A stretch of 64,000 nucleotides of DNA from Phoronis australis (Eukaryota > Phoronida > Phoronidae): NCBI GenBank assembly GCA_002633005.1, contig NMRA01000013.1, positions 261,498 through 325,497 on the forward strand, in the 5' to 3' direction. Positions 26,801 to 35,013 of the stretch are shown here, piece by piece (the first letter of the stretch is position 1; each line of letters opens with the position of its first letter). The notes beneath the pieces are model-generated. The model made no database searches. It was not told where the DNA came from and saw nothing but the letters and a program-made list of their open reading frames with translations. A program made the position numbers and the translations under genes.

Positions 26801-29800
26801 GTATTTCAAAAATCCTGAATTTTGCATTTTTTCTGGACATTTCCTCACGGGGAAAGTGACTTACTAGACGGCGTTGCTAGTTGGTACTTTCGTCAGGAAT
26901 TGTTTAAAAGATATTTTTGACGAGCTTTCGCTTTCCATGCCTCTTAAATGATATTAGTTCAGAACGTACCTGTAGGATGATTCGCTTCATTTCGAAAATA
27001 TTTAATATTTTAGTTTTAGGAGTCTGGTGCTGCACCAACAAAATGGCCACCACACTTGAGTGGCTGTGAACTTTGCTTTTTATGAATATGTGAAAAAAGA
27101 TAACGGGCGCATAGCTTGTAACTTGAGAAGCGTCCTTATCTGATTAACAACTGTCGATTTAACAAAGAGCATCCAAAGTTCTTTCGGAAATTTATTTGCA
27201 TGAGTTTCACATAGATCAGCCTCATCTTAGAATTTCCGAGTGCGTCTGGGACACGATTCGCGTGTGCGAGCTTAATCATTTACGTTTGACCATTTTAAGT
27301 GACTTTGTTATATCAATCTGTTCTTGGTTTGAAGTAGAACGTTTAGTTTAATTTTAAAATCTCGTGTATTTTTGCCGGAGGCTTATATCCTTTGCGCGAA
27401 ACACCTATCTGCGTTAATTTGCCTTGTGCTTTTTACTAACATCGTCGATGAAACAGCATTATTCCTAATCCAGTTTGTTTCGTATTCGCATGATTTAAGT
27501 TAATGACTTCTGCGTACACACAGGTAAACTGGGTCTAACTAATACGTGTAGTTCGGGGATAATTAGCAACAGGTAATCAGCTGTCTTGGACTGTACAAAC
27601 ATCAGGCACCTATTTTTTTTGTTAATTCGTGATGTTGTGAATTTTTATTTTGTGAAAAAGTCTCTATTTTGAGTTTTTATTTGATTGCCGGATTATGCTT
27701 CGTAATTTGTTGCATGATAAAAATGAAAGCATGCAAATAAGAAGGAAGGCAAATAAACGTTTGGCATTTGTACCGTTAGAATGCGTTGCTTATTTTTGCA
27801 AAGAATTGGCAAGTCATTAGTATTTCGTTGTCCATTGCATGAATGTTCCTCTGTCAGAATGTTCGTGTTCTACCTCAGGGTGTTTAATATGTTTAGGAAA
27901 CTATGCTAAATTAGCGCGGCTGAAGGCATCGTCAGGTGGCGACACATCAGAAGGTATTGAAAACTATCCATCCCTGCTTTGAAGCCCGAGATTTTGTAGT
28001 GAGAATTGAAAATTCAAATCATTTGTTTTCGTTGTGTGGCGCTTTGAACTTGTTTTTGTTCCCTTGTCAAAAAGCGGGGACCCGAGATCTTAACCACATG
28101 GGTCCACCCATAGACATTCTAGGCCTGGTGTTGCTAACGATTACACTATTACTGCCGTTCAGATTCGTAGCCTACCTGGACAAGTTACGTACCCGTACAA
28201 GTAAATCTGCGTCTGCCAAATCGTCAGTTTAGGACGCAGTGTTTAGTCTTTCCTCTTGTTGGTTTCGCAGCAATTCAACACTTCCTTGCTAAATTCCTAG
28301 AAATTCTATGCACGTTGGAATAGCCAGGCAGACAGAAATAATCTCAAACCCCCATGAAGTGTACAAACAAACCAAAATAGCTGCTTTCCAATCTTTTGCA
28401 TGTCTCTTCTGGGTAGATGAAATATAATTTTATGTGTATTTTGATACTATTTACATTATATTCTCTTTTATTGTGTGTAGTTTTGTGTTATTGTTTGTAC
28501 ACCGTTGTTGTGTTTATGTTTGTGTACTAAACTGTGTTGTCAACATTGACATAGAGGTGACTTGGTGAAAATGAGATTTACTAAAAGGAGTTTTTAATTT
28601 TAATTTACTTCAATAGGTTACGACGTTATAAAGTATTTGCAGTTATTTAGAAACTATTATCCAGTAGCTTCAGTGTACTCAAGTATTTTCTTGTTGTTGC
28701 AATTGTTGGGCATAGAAAAGATGTGCTGGAATTCCTTGCTAATTCATTGTTCACCATTAAATTCACGCGTGACACAAAGCCGGTACATAATTATTAATTT
28801 TTCGGAGATCAATATCCATTATAACTGTTCAACAATCTTTACCGTGATAGAGCGTCACTTAGTCTCACCAACGAAACGCCATAAATTTATGAATTATGAA
28901 CTTCTAAATTAACTGATTTATTTGAAATAATGGTTTTGAACTTGAAGGGCTTTCGTGGATCGTGCTGCGCTTCGACGCGTGCTCAACCCTTGGCAAGACG
29001 TTCACATGAAACTCAAGAGTTTCGACCAAAATCATTTTGCTTGAAGCTACATACATGTAGGATGGTTTGTTTACACGACACTTGTTCCTTCAGGTACAAC
29101 GTCTACAGAGCAGAGTCTCCAAAAGAACAAACGAAAGGATACGGCCGTCGAAGTGCAACTGTCCAGCCCATTGGCTAAGACTGGTAAGTACGAGGTCGTT
29201 CTCCTGCAGAAACTGCAGAAACCCTATCTTTACCGTTTAGGGTGGAAGCTGTATCCGTAATTTACGCTTTCATAGTGTTTTGCATCCCTAACAGTATGCA
29301 GCAGTAAAAACCATCTCTACCCTCTCCCCCAAAAGTCACGAACCCAACAAAGAAACGCATCCATTTACTCCCCGGGTAAAAGTCCTTCAGAACTCATACA
29401 AGCATAGGGCCTTCGTATAGGGCCGTAATGATTATGCACGTGCCTGAACTCAAATGCATGTACCCCCCTACTAAGAAAAGTAAGAAAGACAAAACATAAT
29501 GGAAACTTTATTCAATTTAACTTCAAATCAGTCACAATTTTAAAAAGTTTATTCATAGCGATTGGATGCCCGGGGCCGTCGCCCTCCCCCCTTCTGCACG
29601 CTACTTCGTGTAAGTGATAGACACTTAGATTTACAATAATAGCGATCATGCATGGAAACCGCAAGGGAACTGAAAAAATGTAAAAATTCATGAGACAGGT
29701 AAAAATGTTCGTAATATGAATTGAAGCTTCTCGTTTTGCGAGTCATATCACGAGTTCACGCATTCAATTATCCAAAATGCAAAAATACTACATCTCTTTT

Positions 29801-32800
29801 TATTTGTATGCAATTTTTGGAAAAGAAAAACTATACATACTGTAGAAATACGTGGAAACCGCATGTCTTATGGTACATGTAACTAAGCAGATTCAACACC
29901 AAAACTGAAGTAAAGTTTTCCATTGTCTTTTCAGAGGACATTTCGCCGCTGTTTACCCGTCATTAATGTTGGAATTTTAACCGAAGCGCTTTGAGTTTTA
30001 AAGGATAATGCCATCCGATTTAATTAGTCTTTTTACAGTCTTAATCGGTCTATATCCACATCGCCTCTTATATGATCGACCTCACCTTGCCGAGAGGTGT
30101 CGCGCTAATCTGTGAAGAAAGTGAGAAACCACGCAGCGACGTCAGTGGTTCATTTGCAGAGTAAATGCCACTATCTTGCGGTGCATCGTTCCCGCTTGTG
30201 AGAACTATGAAGCTGCGAAGAAAGCGTATATATCGTTTTTTCGACTTCCTCGAGAGCCCGAAATGCTTAGGAAGTGGCTCGAGGTAGTGAAGAATGGAAA
30301 GTACTCTGTTAAAAGCAAATGTGAGGCCGTGAAACATCTCCGGTGTCTGTGGCCGGCATTTCGTCGACGGTGACTTCTCTGACGAATTCCGGCTTACCAA
30401 AGAACTATCCCTACGTTCCGTTGCCTGTGCATGTTCACGACGCATCTCTAGTATTTCTTGATCAGTGTATTCCGGTTCAAACTGATAGCCTGTGAAACCT
30501 AACGATCCGACCCGTGAAGTCTTCGTCGAATGAGCTCTCGACTAAGTCGAGATTGGCGCCGGGTGAGTTGCCATGTCGACGTTTCATTTTCTGCGTTCTG
30601 TTTCAAAATGAATTATTCTCACCCTAACCAATGCTTATATAAAACTGAAACAAAGTCTGTCTCGTTAGATATAATTTGTAATGCCTTTGGAGTATTCGTG
30701 AATGCAAATGTTTTGAGAAGCCAGCAATGAATAAACCACTGCTTTACCGGCTTTAGATGCAATAAAGGTAATTGACCGGGCAGCGAGGACGTGTGAGTGC
30801 AGTGTTTGCTGGCAGCAAGCTGTTGTGAAACAATAACTCGATTTTATATGCTATGGTCACATGTTAGGGGACTCTTTATTTAGATATACAAATACATCAT
30901 TCAAATCAATGTTACTGTACAACTTTTGCTCTGACGGTTCTGTGGAAGGGGAACCTGACTTCGCGGCCCCCGACTAGTAAGTGGATTTTCAGTTTCGTGG
31001 CTAATTCACCTAAATAATTACGTGCACATTATTTCTTTGGCCCACTATTATAGTCTTTTCGTAACTGGAGGTTCAGTTTCCAACTTAAGCTGGTTTATGT
31101 TCGTGATGTTCAGTCCGGGCCGCCACGACGGGCCTGATCGGGTTCCGAGCCACTGGCGGGGAGTAACAAGAAGCGTTTTGTGTGTTTAGAACTGACAAAA
31201 TCGCAAGTCTAAAAGTACAACACACAGCTATGTTCCCCCGTCTGTATTGCACGGAAGAGTGATTCGAATTTATCACCAAACAGTCCCAAACTCTCGCGAT
31301 CGGTCATGGTAAATTGGCCTACCGAACTCTGTAAGCTACGGTACGTTCAAATACCTATAAATCCGTAACAGTGAAAAAAACAACACGTTTGTTCAGGAAC
31401 TCGGTGTCGTTTTATTAAGGGGTTTACATCGAATTTTGATGATTTAGTGGTGTAGAACTATGAATTTAAGCGATAAGTTGAAACCAGTAAGCGTGTTGTG
31501 AACGGTTGAACAGACTGCGTTCGAACCGATTACGTCATTGGTTAATTTCAATACCTCCATCTGCCGTTAGGTGTCAAGTAAAACAACTGAACTTGCTGTT
31601 ATCGAGTGGAACTATTCGATCTAAATTGATACAAAATAGGTAGTTTCTGGGGTGGCATTCTCCTTTAAAAGCGTCACCATTCTCACCCGGTCTTGAATTA
31701 TTGTCAAATGTGTCGGCAACTCAGCTCGAAGGCGATATGTACATGTGCGCGCTATTTGCGATCTGCCAAAGAACATGACCACGACACTTCGAGAGTGCGC
31801 TCAAAAATAGTTCGGCAAGGAAACTTTTAAATCGATATTAAAATGGTTTGAAACTTTTGTTAGAGAGGGAATGGGCCACAAACACATGTCGTTTAGGTGA
31901 ATACAATGAAGACCTTACCTTGTCTAACGTGGAGTTAAATAGAATTTTTGTTTTAAGTAAACATTAACCCAAAAGCATTTCAGTTTCTGAAACAGAAAAT
32001 TACAGTTCCATTAGTCACGGTTCATTGCTACTCGGACAAACTTTTCAAGTATCTCTCTGCTTTCTGAATTTACCAATTGCTCTTCCTAAATGTCAAGTTG
32101 GCGTAGACGAGTGACGAATCACTGCGACAGTTATTCCGGCCTCACAAAAATTCCTAAAAAATCTCGGTTCCTGGATAAATTTACGAGTAAGGGAAGATGT
32201 ATTAATAAAGCACAATTATCAAGACCACGAATGGTTAGGCTACTTTGTGGAAACATCGCACATGTCTTGATATGGAAATTTGTTGTGAACAGATGATACA
32301 CTGGATTGAGCAGAACAGTACGGTGAAGCTGGTTGTTGTTTTGTTTATCGCCTTGTCAGGTTGAGTGTATCAAAAACACGAACTTGAATGGAATGAATCG
32401 ATCTGCCCTATCTTGATGTTGCGGTAGCCGCAACACACGGAGGTATTTCTCAATAGATGGCGCAGTATTCTTGTGCAGCCTCTGCTTCTTTGTTCTAAAT
32501 CGACGCGAAGCCATGTAATACGATCTTTTCGCAGTACTGTCCCTCGTAGCACTGGGAAAGAGTGTTGGGAGAGCCACTGTTATCCATAGATGGTGCGTCA
32601 TTGGTGCGGAGCCTCTACTGTTTCCGCCCGCGGCTGTCCACTACCCCGGCGGCTTTTGTAGCTGTCACTCATGAAATAATCTTGATCCCCAAACTTCAGA
32701 AATTAGCTATAAGAGTTCACATTTCAACCCTTTCAATTTGCTTTTTTTCTCTGTAACAGTTTTTTTTTTTCTTTTATTTTCAGCGCATAAGGCCAACAAC

Positions 32801-32839
32801 AACTCGATTGATACAAACGACATCAGCTTGAGGGTTTGA
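1..32839 (+). CDS. Adhesion GPCR with LRR, Ly6/uPAR, HormR, GAIN/GPS and 7TM domains (23 exons)
   Basis: A surface receptor of the adhesion GPCR class, predicted to self-cleave at its GPS and signal through a tethered agonist. Exons: 1-226, 3991-4062, 4447-4518, 5666-5746, 6522-6593, 7682-7854, 8806-8885, 9206-9440, 9929-10103, 12253-12338, 13934-14144, 14409-14556, 14978-15073, 15583-15717, 16259-16393, 16791-16918, 17424-17541, 22591-22735, 24384-24474, 25143-25336, 25501-25698, 29094-29183, 32784-32839. All junctions are GT...AG and phases match throughout. With one assumed base (A) before the window the frame opens with ATG and gives about 1005 residues: signal peptide; LRRNT and four LRR exons to ~175; LRRCT 175-232; LU 241-325; HormR 343-410; GAIN to ~666 with cleavage between L659 and T660; 7TM ~682-945; tail to 1005. 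The order matches ADGRA receptors except that LU replaces Ig, while the 7TM looks ADGRG-like. Exon joins are by eye, without transcript data; the last two exons are least certain. Confidence 0.9.
545..3790. repeat. Diverged array of ~115-160-bp units in aGPCR intron 1
   Basis: Many degraded units share CTAGTGGCAATTTT (for example 1153, 1298, 1456, 1602, 1630, 2686, 3013, 3135), an ACGGATCCGACTACCG-like segment, CTGTATCTCCAAAACC-like text and GATTTTCATGAAATT. A longer block ending in AATAAAC...CGTATGCGGTGCA recurs near 1955, 3293 and 3765, so there is higher-order structure. The short open frames here are chance readings of the units. Confidence 0.8.
1600..1655 (+). repeat. Exact local duplication in the array
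   Basis: GCCTCTAGTGGCAATTTTAG with the following TATTT occurs twice in direct contact, the second copy starting about 28 bp after the first. It is younger than the rest of the array. Confidence 0.85.
3991..4062 (+). CDS. aGPCR exon 2: leucine-rich repeat
   Basis: A 72-nt exon of exactly one repeat, phase 2 at both ends (TTCAG|A ... CT|GTGAGT). It reads [19 protein letters not shown], the extracellular LRR consensus with NPI, IP and GAF. Confidence 0.88.
4447..4518 (+). CDS. aGPCR exon 3: leucine-rich repeat
   Basis: A 72-nt, phase 2-2 exon reading [19 protein letters not shown] and onward. The acceptor is TTTCAG and the donor AT|GTACGC, a weaker but usable site. Confidence 0.86.
5666..5746 (+). 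CDS. aGPCR exon 4: leucine-rich repeat with three extra residues
   Basis: An 81-nt, phase 2-2 exon, three codons longer than its neighbours. It contains [20 protein letters not shown] and then WSLERL; the extra residues lie around NENSK. The acceptor is TTTTCAG and the donor CT|GTAAGT. Confidence 0.85.
6522..6593 (+). CDS. aGPCR exon 5: leucine-rich repeat
   Basis: A 72-nt, phase 2-2 exon reading [18 protein letters not shown] and onward, ending GT|GTAAGA. NLT near the end is a possible N-glycosylation site. Confidence 0.87.
7179..7287. repeat. 18-bp minisatellite, six units
   Basis: GTAGCCACCGTTAGCCAT is repeated six times in intron 5, the last unit with one change (GATAGC). On the minus strand the unit reads as a six-residue repeat (YMANGG) in an open frame at 7148-7498. 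Length, place and lack of other support make that frame a by-product of the 18-bp period. Confidence 0.92.
7682..7854 (+). CDS. aGPCR exon 6: LRR C-terminal cap
   Basis: A 173-nt exon, phase 2 in and phase 1 out. It contains the LRRCT signature [14 protein letters not shown], then GLCDAK and FGDCE, giving the four cysteines of the cap. The switch to phase 1 at its 3' end is where the LU module begins. Confidence 0.9.
8806..8885 (+). CDS. aGPCR exon 7: first half of Ly6/uPAR (LU) domain
   Basis: An 80-nt exon, phase 1 in and phase 0 out, encoding [20 protein letters not shown], the CYxC opening of three-finger LU domains. The acceptor is CTTTTCAG and the donor AAG|GTATCA. Confidence 0.85.
9206..9440 (+). 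CDS. aGPCR exon 8: second half of Ly6/uPAR (LU) domain
   Basis: A 235-nt exon, phase 0 in and phase 1 out. It contains [15 protein letters not shown] and the terminal [11 protein letters not shown], the CC...CN ending that defines LU domains. With exon 7 the module has twelve cysteines, the canonical ten plus two (near residues 304 and 315). I chose the acceptor TTGACAG; the next AG, seven bases later, breaks the frame. Confidence 0.85.
9929..10103 (+). CDS. aGPCR exon 9: HormR domain, first part
   Basis: A 175-nt exon, phase 1 in and phase 2 out. Cys343, a G-x-x-x-W core ([12 protein letters not shown]) and VKVVCP match the hormone-receptor module found in many adhesion and secretin GPCRs. 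Exon 10 completes the domain. Confidence 0.82.
10611..10764 (+). mobile_element. MITE family CAGGGTAGA, copy 1 (aGPCR intron 9)
   Basis: A 154-bp element with inverted ends CAGGGTAGAATTCAGTA and its partner ending in CTACCCAG. It contains the family core ATCACGTGTTCTCATTTAAA. The open frame 10414-10839 runs across it and is not a gene. Confidence 0.8.
11362..11807. mobile_element. TTAA-flanked foldback MITE (aGPCR intron 9)
   Basis: TTAA at 11362-11365 and 11804-11807 bracket diverged inverted arms of ~70 bp (left GGTTATCTCGGACC, right end GGTCCTAGAAAACC). A second inverted pair of about 50 bp lies inside (11441-11492 against 11533-11580). No coding sequence. TTAA duplications fit Kolobok or piggyBac elements. 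Confidence 0.75.
12253..12338 (+). CDS. aGPCR exon 10: HormR domain, end
   Basis: An 86-nt exon, phase 2 in and phase 1 out, giving [16 protein letters not shown], the C...W..PDL..C close of a HormR domain. A Ser/Thr-rich linker leads into GAIN. Confidence 0.85.
12950..13737 (+). pseudogene. Decayed LINE fragment: RNase H and zinc-finger tail (aGPCR intron 10)
   Basis: The frame at 13005 contains [12 protein letters not shown] and later [17 protein letters not shown], the RNase H pattern of I/Jockey-type non-LTR retrotransposons. A second frame (13445-13735) contains [18 protein letters not shown], the Cys-Cys-His tail that follows RNase H in such ORF2 proteins. The frame breaks between them, so the copy is dead. 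Confidence 0.72.
13934..14144 (+). CDS. aGPCR exon 11: GAIN subdomain A
   Basis: A 211-nt exon, phase 1 in and phase 2 out. It encodes a helical segment ([19 protein letters not shown], then a region with VADMMEQIL and [10 protein letters not shown]), typical of the alpha-helical GAIN-A part. NLT, NNS and NDS are possible glycosylation sites. Confidence 0.85.
14409..14556 (+). CDS. aGPCR exon 12: GAIN domain
   Basis: A 148-nt exon, phase 2 in and phase 0 out, with LLHQIEQF followed by [16 protein letters not shown], the helix-to-strand passage of GAIN domains. The acceptor is TTTTAAG and the donor AAT|GTAAGA. Confidence 0.85.
14978..15073 (+). CDS. aGPCR exon 13: GAIN subdomain B
   Basis: A 96-nt, phase 0-0 exon reading [12 protein letters not shown] then [11 protein letters not shown], the I.LP..L strand-and-turn typical of GAIN-B. 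Confidence 0.85.
15232..15290 (-). repeat. SINE tail fragment (aGPCR intron 13)
   Basis: Reading the minus strand, GTATCAGACCGCCTGCAATT matches the tail of the SINE copies at 36397 and 54481. The tRNA-related head is missing, apart from a possible GGAGGCAG start next to it. Confidence 0.65.
15583..15717 (+). CDS. aGPCR exon 14: GAIN subdomain B
   Basis: A 135-nt, phase 0-0 exon. [20 protein letters not shown] and TFEHYEKN form the last strands before the GPS. NRT, NDS, NLT and NVS are possible glycosylation sites. Confidence 0.87.
16259..16393 (+). CDS. aGPCR exon 15: GPS autoproteolysis site
   Basis: A 135-nt, phase 0-0 exon with CVFWD, a W and GC, then [15 protein letters not shown]: the four GPS cysteines, two tryptophans and the HLT cleavage triad. 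Cleavage is expected between Leu659 and Thr660; the Thr codon is at 16373-16375. The following TNFALLI would start the tethered agonist. Confidence 0.96.
16791..16918 (+). CDS. aGPCR exon 16: linker and TM1
   Basis: A 128-nt exon, phase 0 in and phase 2 out. The linker [15 protein letters not shown] leads to a hydrophobic segment from [13 protein letters not shown] to TYLMF, the first membrane helix. Confidence 0.94.
17424..17541 (+). CDS. aGPCR exon 17: TM2 and start of ECL1
   Basis: A 118-nt exon, phase 2 in and phase 0 out: [20 protein letters not shown] and onward. It ends in GCK, whose Cys is expected to bond to the ECL2 cysteine in exon 20. Confidence 0.94.
19695..19803. repeat. Pair of perfect hairpins (aGPCR intron 17)
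   Basis: First hairpin: CGTTTCCATGAT (19695-19706) and its exact complement (19711-19722) around a 4-base loop. Second: GACCTGTGAACAGGTGTTT (19765-19783) and its exact complement (19785-19803) around one base. The arms are unrelated to each other and to known genes here. Confidence 0.93.
20182..20356 (+). mobile_element. tRNA-derived SINE, 5'-truncated copy (aGPCR intron 17)
   Basis: Starts near the box B end (GAGTCCCACTGGG) and continues through AATAAAGCACAAAAATAGTT to CAGACCGCCTGCAGTT, matching the full copies at 36397 and 54481. Confidence 0.82.
20612..20990. repeat. Tandem duplication with GAT/GAC-rich core
   Basis: Two diverged units of about 150-210 bp, each with CTTGGCGAAATTAA, then GAAGATGACGA-rich DNA, then ATTCATACGACGAAC-like text and GAGAAATAGGCTAC, lie head to tail. 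Confidence 0.82.
22591..22735 (+). CDS. aGPCR exon 18: TM3 and start of TM4
   Basis: A 145-nt exon, phase 0 in and phase 1 out. [20 protein letters not shown] is the hallmark TM3 of family-B2 receptors. LCLFGWG opens TM4. A 5-kb intron precedes it. Confidence 0.96.
23781..23883. repeat. CA/CGCA microsatellite (aGPCR intron 18)
   Basis: About 100 bp of ACACAC, CGCACGCA and CGCGCGCA. It produces the cysteine- and valine-rich open frames read on the minus strand, which are not genes. Confidence 0.95.
24077..24313. mobile_element. MITE with 13-bp inverted ends ATGCGCGCACCCA
   Basis: ATGCGCGCACCCA (24077-24089) has an exact inverted partner at 24301-24313. The interior is GC-rich with no coding content. 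It ends about 70 bp before exon 19, so it sits close to the branch-site region of that intron. Confidence 0.75.
24384..24474 (+). CDS. aGPCR exon 19: TM4 and ECL2
   Basis: A 91-nt exon, phase 1 in and phase 2 out: [20 protein letters not shown] and onward, finishing TM4 and entering the second outer loop. Confidence 0.93.
25143..25336 (+). CDS. aGPCR exon 20: ECL2 cysteine, TM5, ICL3 and TM6 start
   Basis: A 194-nt exon, phase 2 in and phase 1 out. It opens with CWLKD (the conserved ECL2 Cys-Trp), then TM5 ([17 protein letters not shown]), a Gly/Pro-rich ICL3 and [13 protein letters not shown] entering TM6. Confidence 0.95.
25501..25698 (+). CDS. aGPCR exon 21: TM6, TM7 and membrane-proximal tail
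   Basis: A 198-nt, phase 1-1 exon: [10 protein letters not shown] (TM6) and [18 protein letters not shown] (TM7), both class hallmarks. MRACPCCPD after the helix is a possible palmitoylation site. An open frame past the donor continues into the intron to 25949; I take the GT at 25699 as the splice site. Confidence 0.94.
26421..26947. mobile_element. TTAA-flanked non-autonomous element, copy 1 (aGPCR intron 21)
   Basis: TTAA at 26421 is followed by AGAGGCCTGGAACGC; the other end, read inwards, is TTAA then GAGGCATGGAAAGC. The interior resembles 60152-60604 in reverse orientation. No intact coding region. Confidence 0.72.
29094..29183 (+). CDS. aGPCR exon 22: cytoplasmic tail
   Basis: A 90-nt, phase 1-1 exon encoding a hydrophilic stretch ([20 protein letters not shown] and onward). 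It has a TTCCTTCAG acceptor and G|GTAAGT donor and fits exon 21 in phase. Without a domain, support is splice sites and phase only. Confidence 0.72.
29998..31668 (+). mobile_element. TTAA element with THAP remnant, copy 1 (aGPCR intron 22)
   Basis: A 1.67-kb element flanked by TTAA on both sides, with inverted ends AGGATAATGCCATCC and GGGTGGCATTCTCCT. It carries a THAP-like fragment and matches 61266-62907 in inverse orientation. TTAA duplication plus a THAP domain is characteristic of Kolobok transposons (inference); piggyBac also uses TTAA but has no THAP. No catalytic domain is visible, so the copy is non-autonomous. Confidence 0.85.
30176..30462 (+). pseudogene. THAP-domain fragment inside the TTAA element
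   Basis: The frame from 30176 gives [20 protein letters not shown], then [18 protein letters not shown], the C-x4-C and F-x-LP...W part of a THAP zinc finger. The closing part, [11 protein letters not shown], is in another frame (30348 on), so a one-base indel near 30340 breaks it. Confidence 0.72.
32784..32839 (+). CDS. aGPCR exon 23: end of tail and stop
   Basis: A 56-nt exon after a long polypyrimidine tract (32757-32780) and CAG. It reads [17 protein letters not shown] and then TGA at 32837-32839. The last four residues, SLRV, fit a class II PDZ ligand (hydrophobic-x-hydrophobic). Confidence 0.7.
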
Positions 32840-33846
32840 TTCGCGTATTGATGGTGAAGTGATCTTTTTGGCCTACATGTACTAATGTACTAAGCGCACT
32901 GCACCCCAAGCCAAATACTAACTGACATGCTTAGGCGACATGCACTCTCGAAGGATGAATCCATGTAAGTTGATGGCGGCCAAGGAACAGTCTTTCAAAC
33001 TTTCAACGCGAAAGTTGTCAGAGTACATCCACATCGCAAAAAGCAAACCGGAAAGACGCACATTTACATAATCGGACTAAAAGCTTTGAATTTATGACTT
33101 TGGACACATGTTTACATGAAGATGTGACGGCGTGCAGGAGCATGGTATGCATCTTTAACTAACCGAGTACCGAATTTGAAGATAGTCGGACTTAACAAGA
33201 ACTAACTGCAAGGGAGCGACCCTAAATTTGTATCTGTTCGGTTTTAAGATAATTGTACAACAGAGTTAACTTTTTGAAGCGTTCTGGTATTGGCGAATGT
33301 CTTGCTATTTTGGGAAGATCATGCTTGAAATACACAAGATTTCTCAAGTGTCTGTGATTTTTGCGTTCACAGCAATGCTTGTGTACACTGCAAAATGGCT
33401 GCCACCGAAGGTGATAACGCAATACTCCCCCACACAAGTGCCTAGAGAATGACTGTAACCGACATTACTAAGGGGTGTCTGTAACCATTTCTCTTTGAGT
33501 ATAATTTAAATGAGTACAGCCCAGTAGTAACAAATTTTAATGTCGTCACGGCACCATTGACAGGTGCACCGAGCGTGACCAGAATATTTTCTTGAGGATG
33601 TCCTTCGTACTGTAATTAAATGCAACAAGCACGTACAACATTTCGTTTATAAAACGACGCGTGCGCAAATACCGTTGTTGATGCTTCAAATTTGATTATT
33701 ACTCTTTGTAAGAATGTTATTGTTTTGCAAACAACGTTGCTGATTCGTATTAAAATGTAACATACAAAGTTTACTTCCTTCACCACATCAGTTAGTTCGA
33801 TCAAGACGTTTCGCAGGGGTGAACAGCTGAAATATTCATAAACCGC
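32840..33846 (+). other. Likely aGPCR 3' UTR region; no clear end
   Basis: No gene seen. The 3' UTR must start here. An ATTAAA is at 33615 and an AATAAA at 34040, the latter after the MITE; neither can be chosen over the other without transcripts. Confidence 0.3.
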
Positions 33847-33989
33847 CAGGGTAGAGTTAAGTAGCTGGTTCGCTGCGAGAAAATATAGCCAAAATGACGT
33901 GCTCTCATTTAAAACATCTCAATAGCTTGCGTAGTCTCGCGAAGTCTTGCTTTTCTGGCGAGGTACTAGCGTTATTGAACTCTACCCTG
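33847..33989 (+). mobile_element. MITE family CAGGGTAGA, copy 2
   Basis: CAGGGTAGAGTTAAGTA to TTGAACTCTACCCTG, 143 bp, ends well conserved. The core ATGACGTGCTCTCATTTAAA is present. It lies about 1 kb after the receptor stop codon. Confidence 0.85.
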
Positions 33990-34767
33990 GATAGAGGGCA
34001 ACATAGTCCCGAGAGGATTAGCCTCTAACCTTGCACCCTAATAAATATCGCTTAAAGATGTCAAAATGTTTGAAAGTTTACAATTCCGGACCGTTGCAAA
34101 GTTGGCCTCTACTTGTTCCTTTCTCAGACAAGAGTCGATACCAGGGTTTGCAAAGAAGCGACAGTTCCTTGTTCGTGGAGATCGTGTTCGTGACGTAAAA
34201 TGACACGCGGTACCAAGCCAACATGTAAAGCTAAATCTCACGCATTAACGAACTATCAGTTCTTAAGCTAATGTAAAGAACAATTACAGGCCACTACCAT
34301 AGCGGCAAGTGGTCTAAATCAAATTTTTTGTGACAGCCTCTTGAAAGTATATTTATGGAATTCCTTAGACGAATGGGAAAAGATGATGATCGGTGCCAGT
34401 TGTGTCATCATTTGCCAACGATGCCAAAGTTCCTGAATCGTTTAGCTCTTTAAGTCCGACATACTCGAAAATCGACCAACAGGTCGTAAGGATTTGAATT
34501 GGGGTTCTTAAGCAAATGCTTCCAGAAAAAGTATGATTTTCAGTTGCATGATATACGTTTCTGTGAGTGTCGGAGTTAAAAGCTCGGTTATGTTGAAGCG
34601 TGTACTGTTGAGAAATTAGTATTCCCATCCGTTTAGAGGGCCATCCCGTATTACCATCTCATTTAGACAACAAGTTTGATTAAAACACAATTTTGCCAAT
34701 TTTGACATTTCCCGCCATGTGACGTCATGAGTTGAATACAGAGATCACTGACTAGCATTGAACAAAT

Positions 34768-35013
34768 GTGGAGAGCAGGGAATTTGAAAGCGACGACGAT
34801 TATGAGCAAGAATTGAACGAATACTATGAAGAAACGTACGGGAATGGTGGTCAGGATGAGGAAATGGGGTTGCACGAAAGCGAGAACAAGTTTAATGTGC
34901 TTCCGGCTGCGTACTTTTCTACCTTGAGCCTTACGAACTGGATTCTCCCGCGAGAGAAGCGGCCTCGGGCTCGGCGAGTCAACCCAGTCATCCAACAGAC
35001 GATCCTGAATTAA
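34768..35013 (+). other. Acidic open frame, unassigned
   Basis: An 81-codon frame starting MESREFESDDDYEQELNEYY, rich in Asp, Glu and Tyr, lies tail-to-tail with the THAP fragment. Composition is not random-looking, but I see no domain and no clear splice context. It may belong to the same mobile element. Confidence 0.25.

Noticed and set aside
29998-31668. piggyBac element
   Set aside because: TTAA duplication fits, but the THAP remnant fits Kolobok better; piggyBac transposases have no THAP domain.
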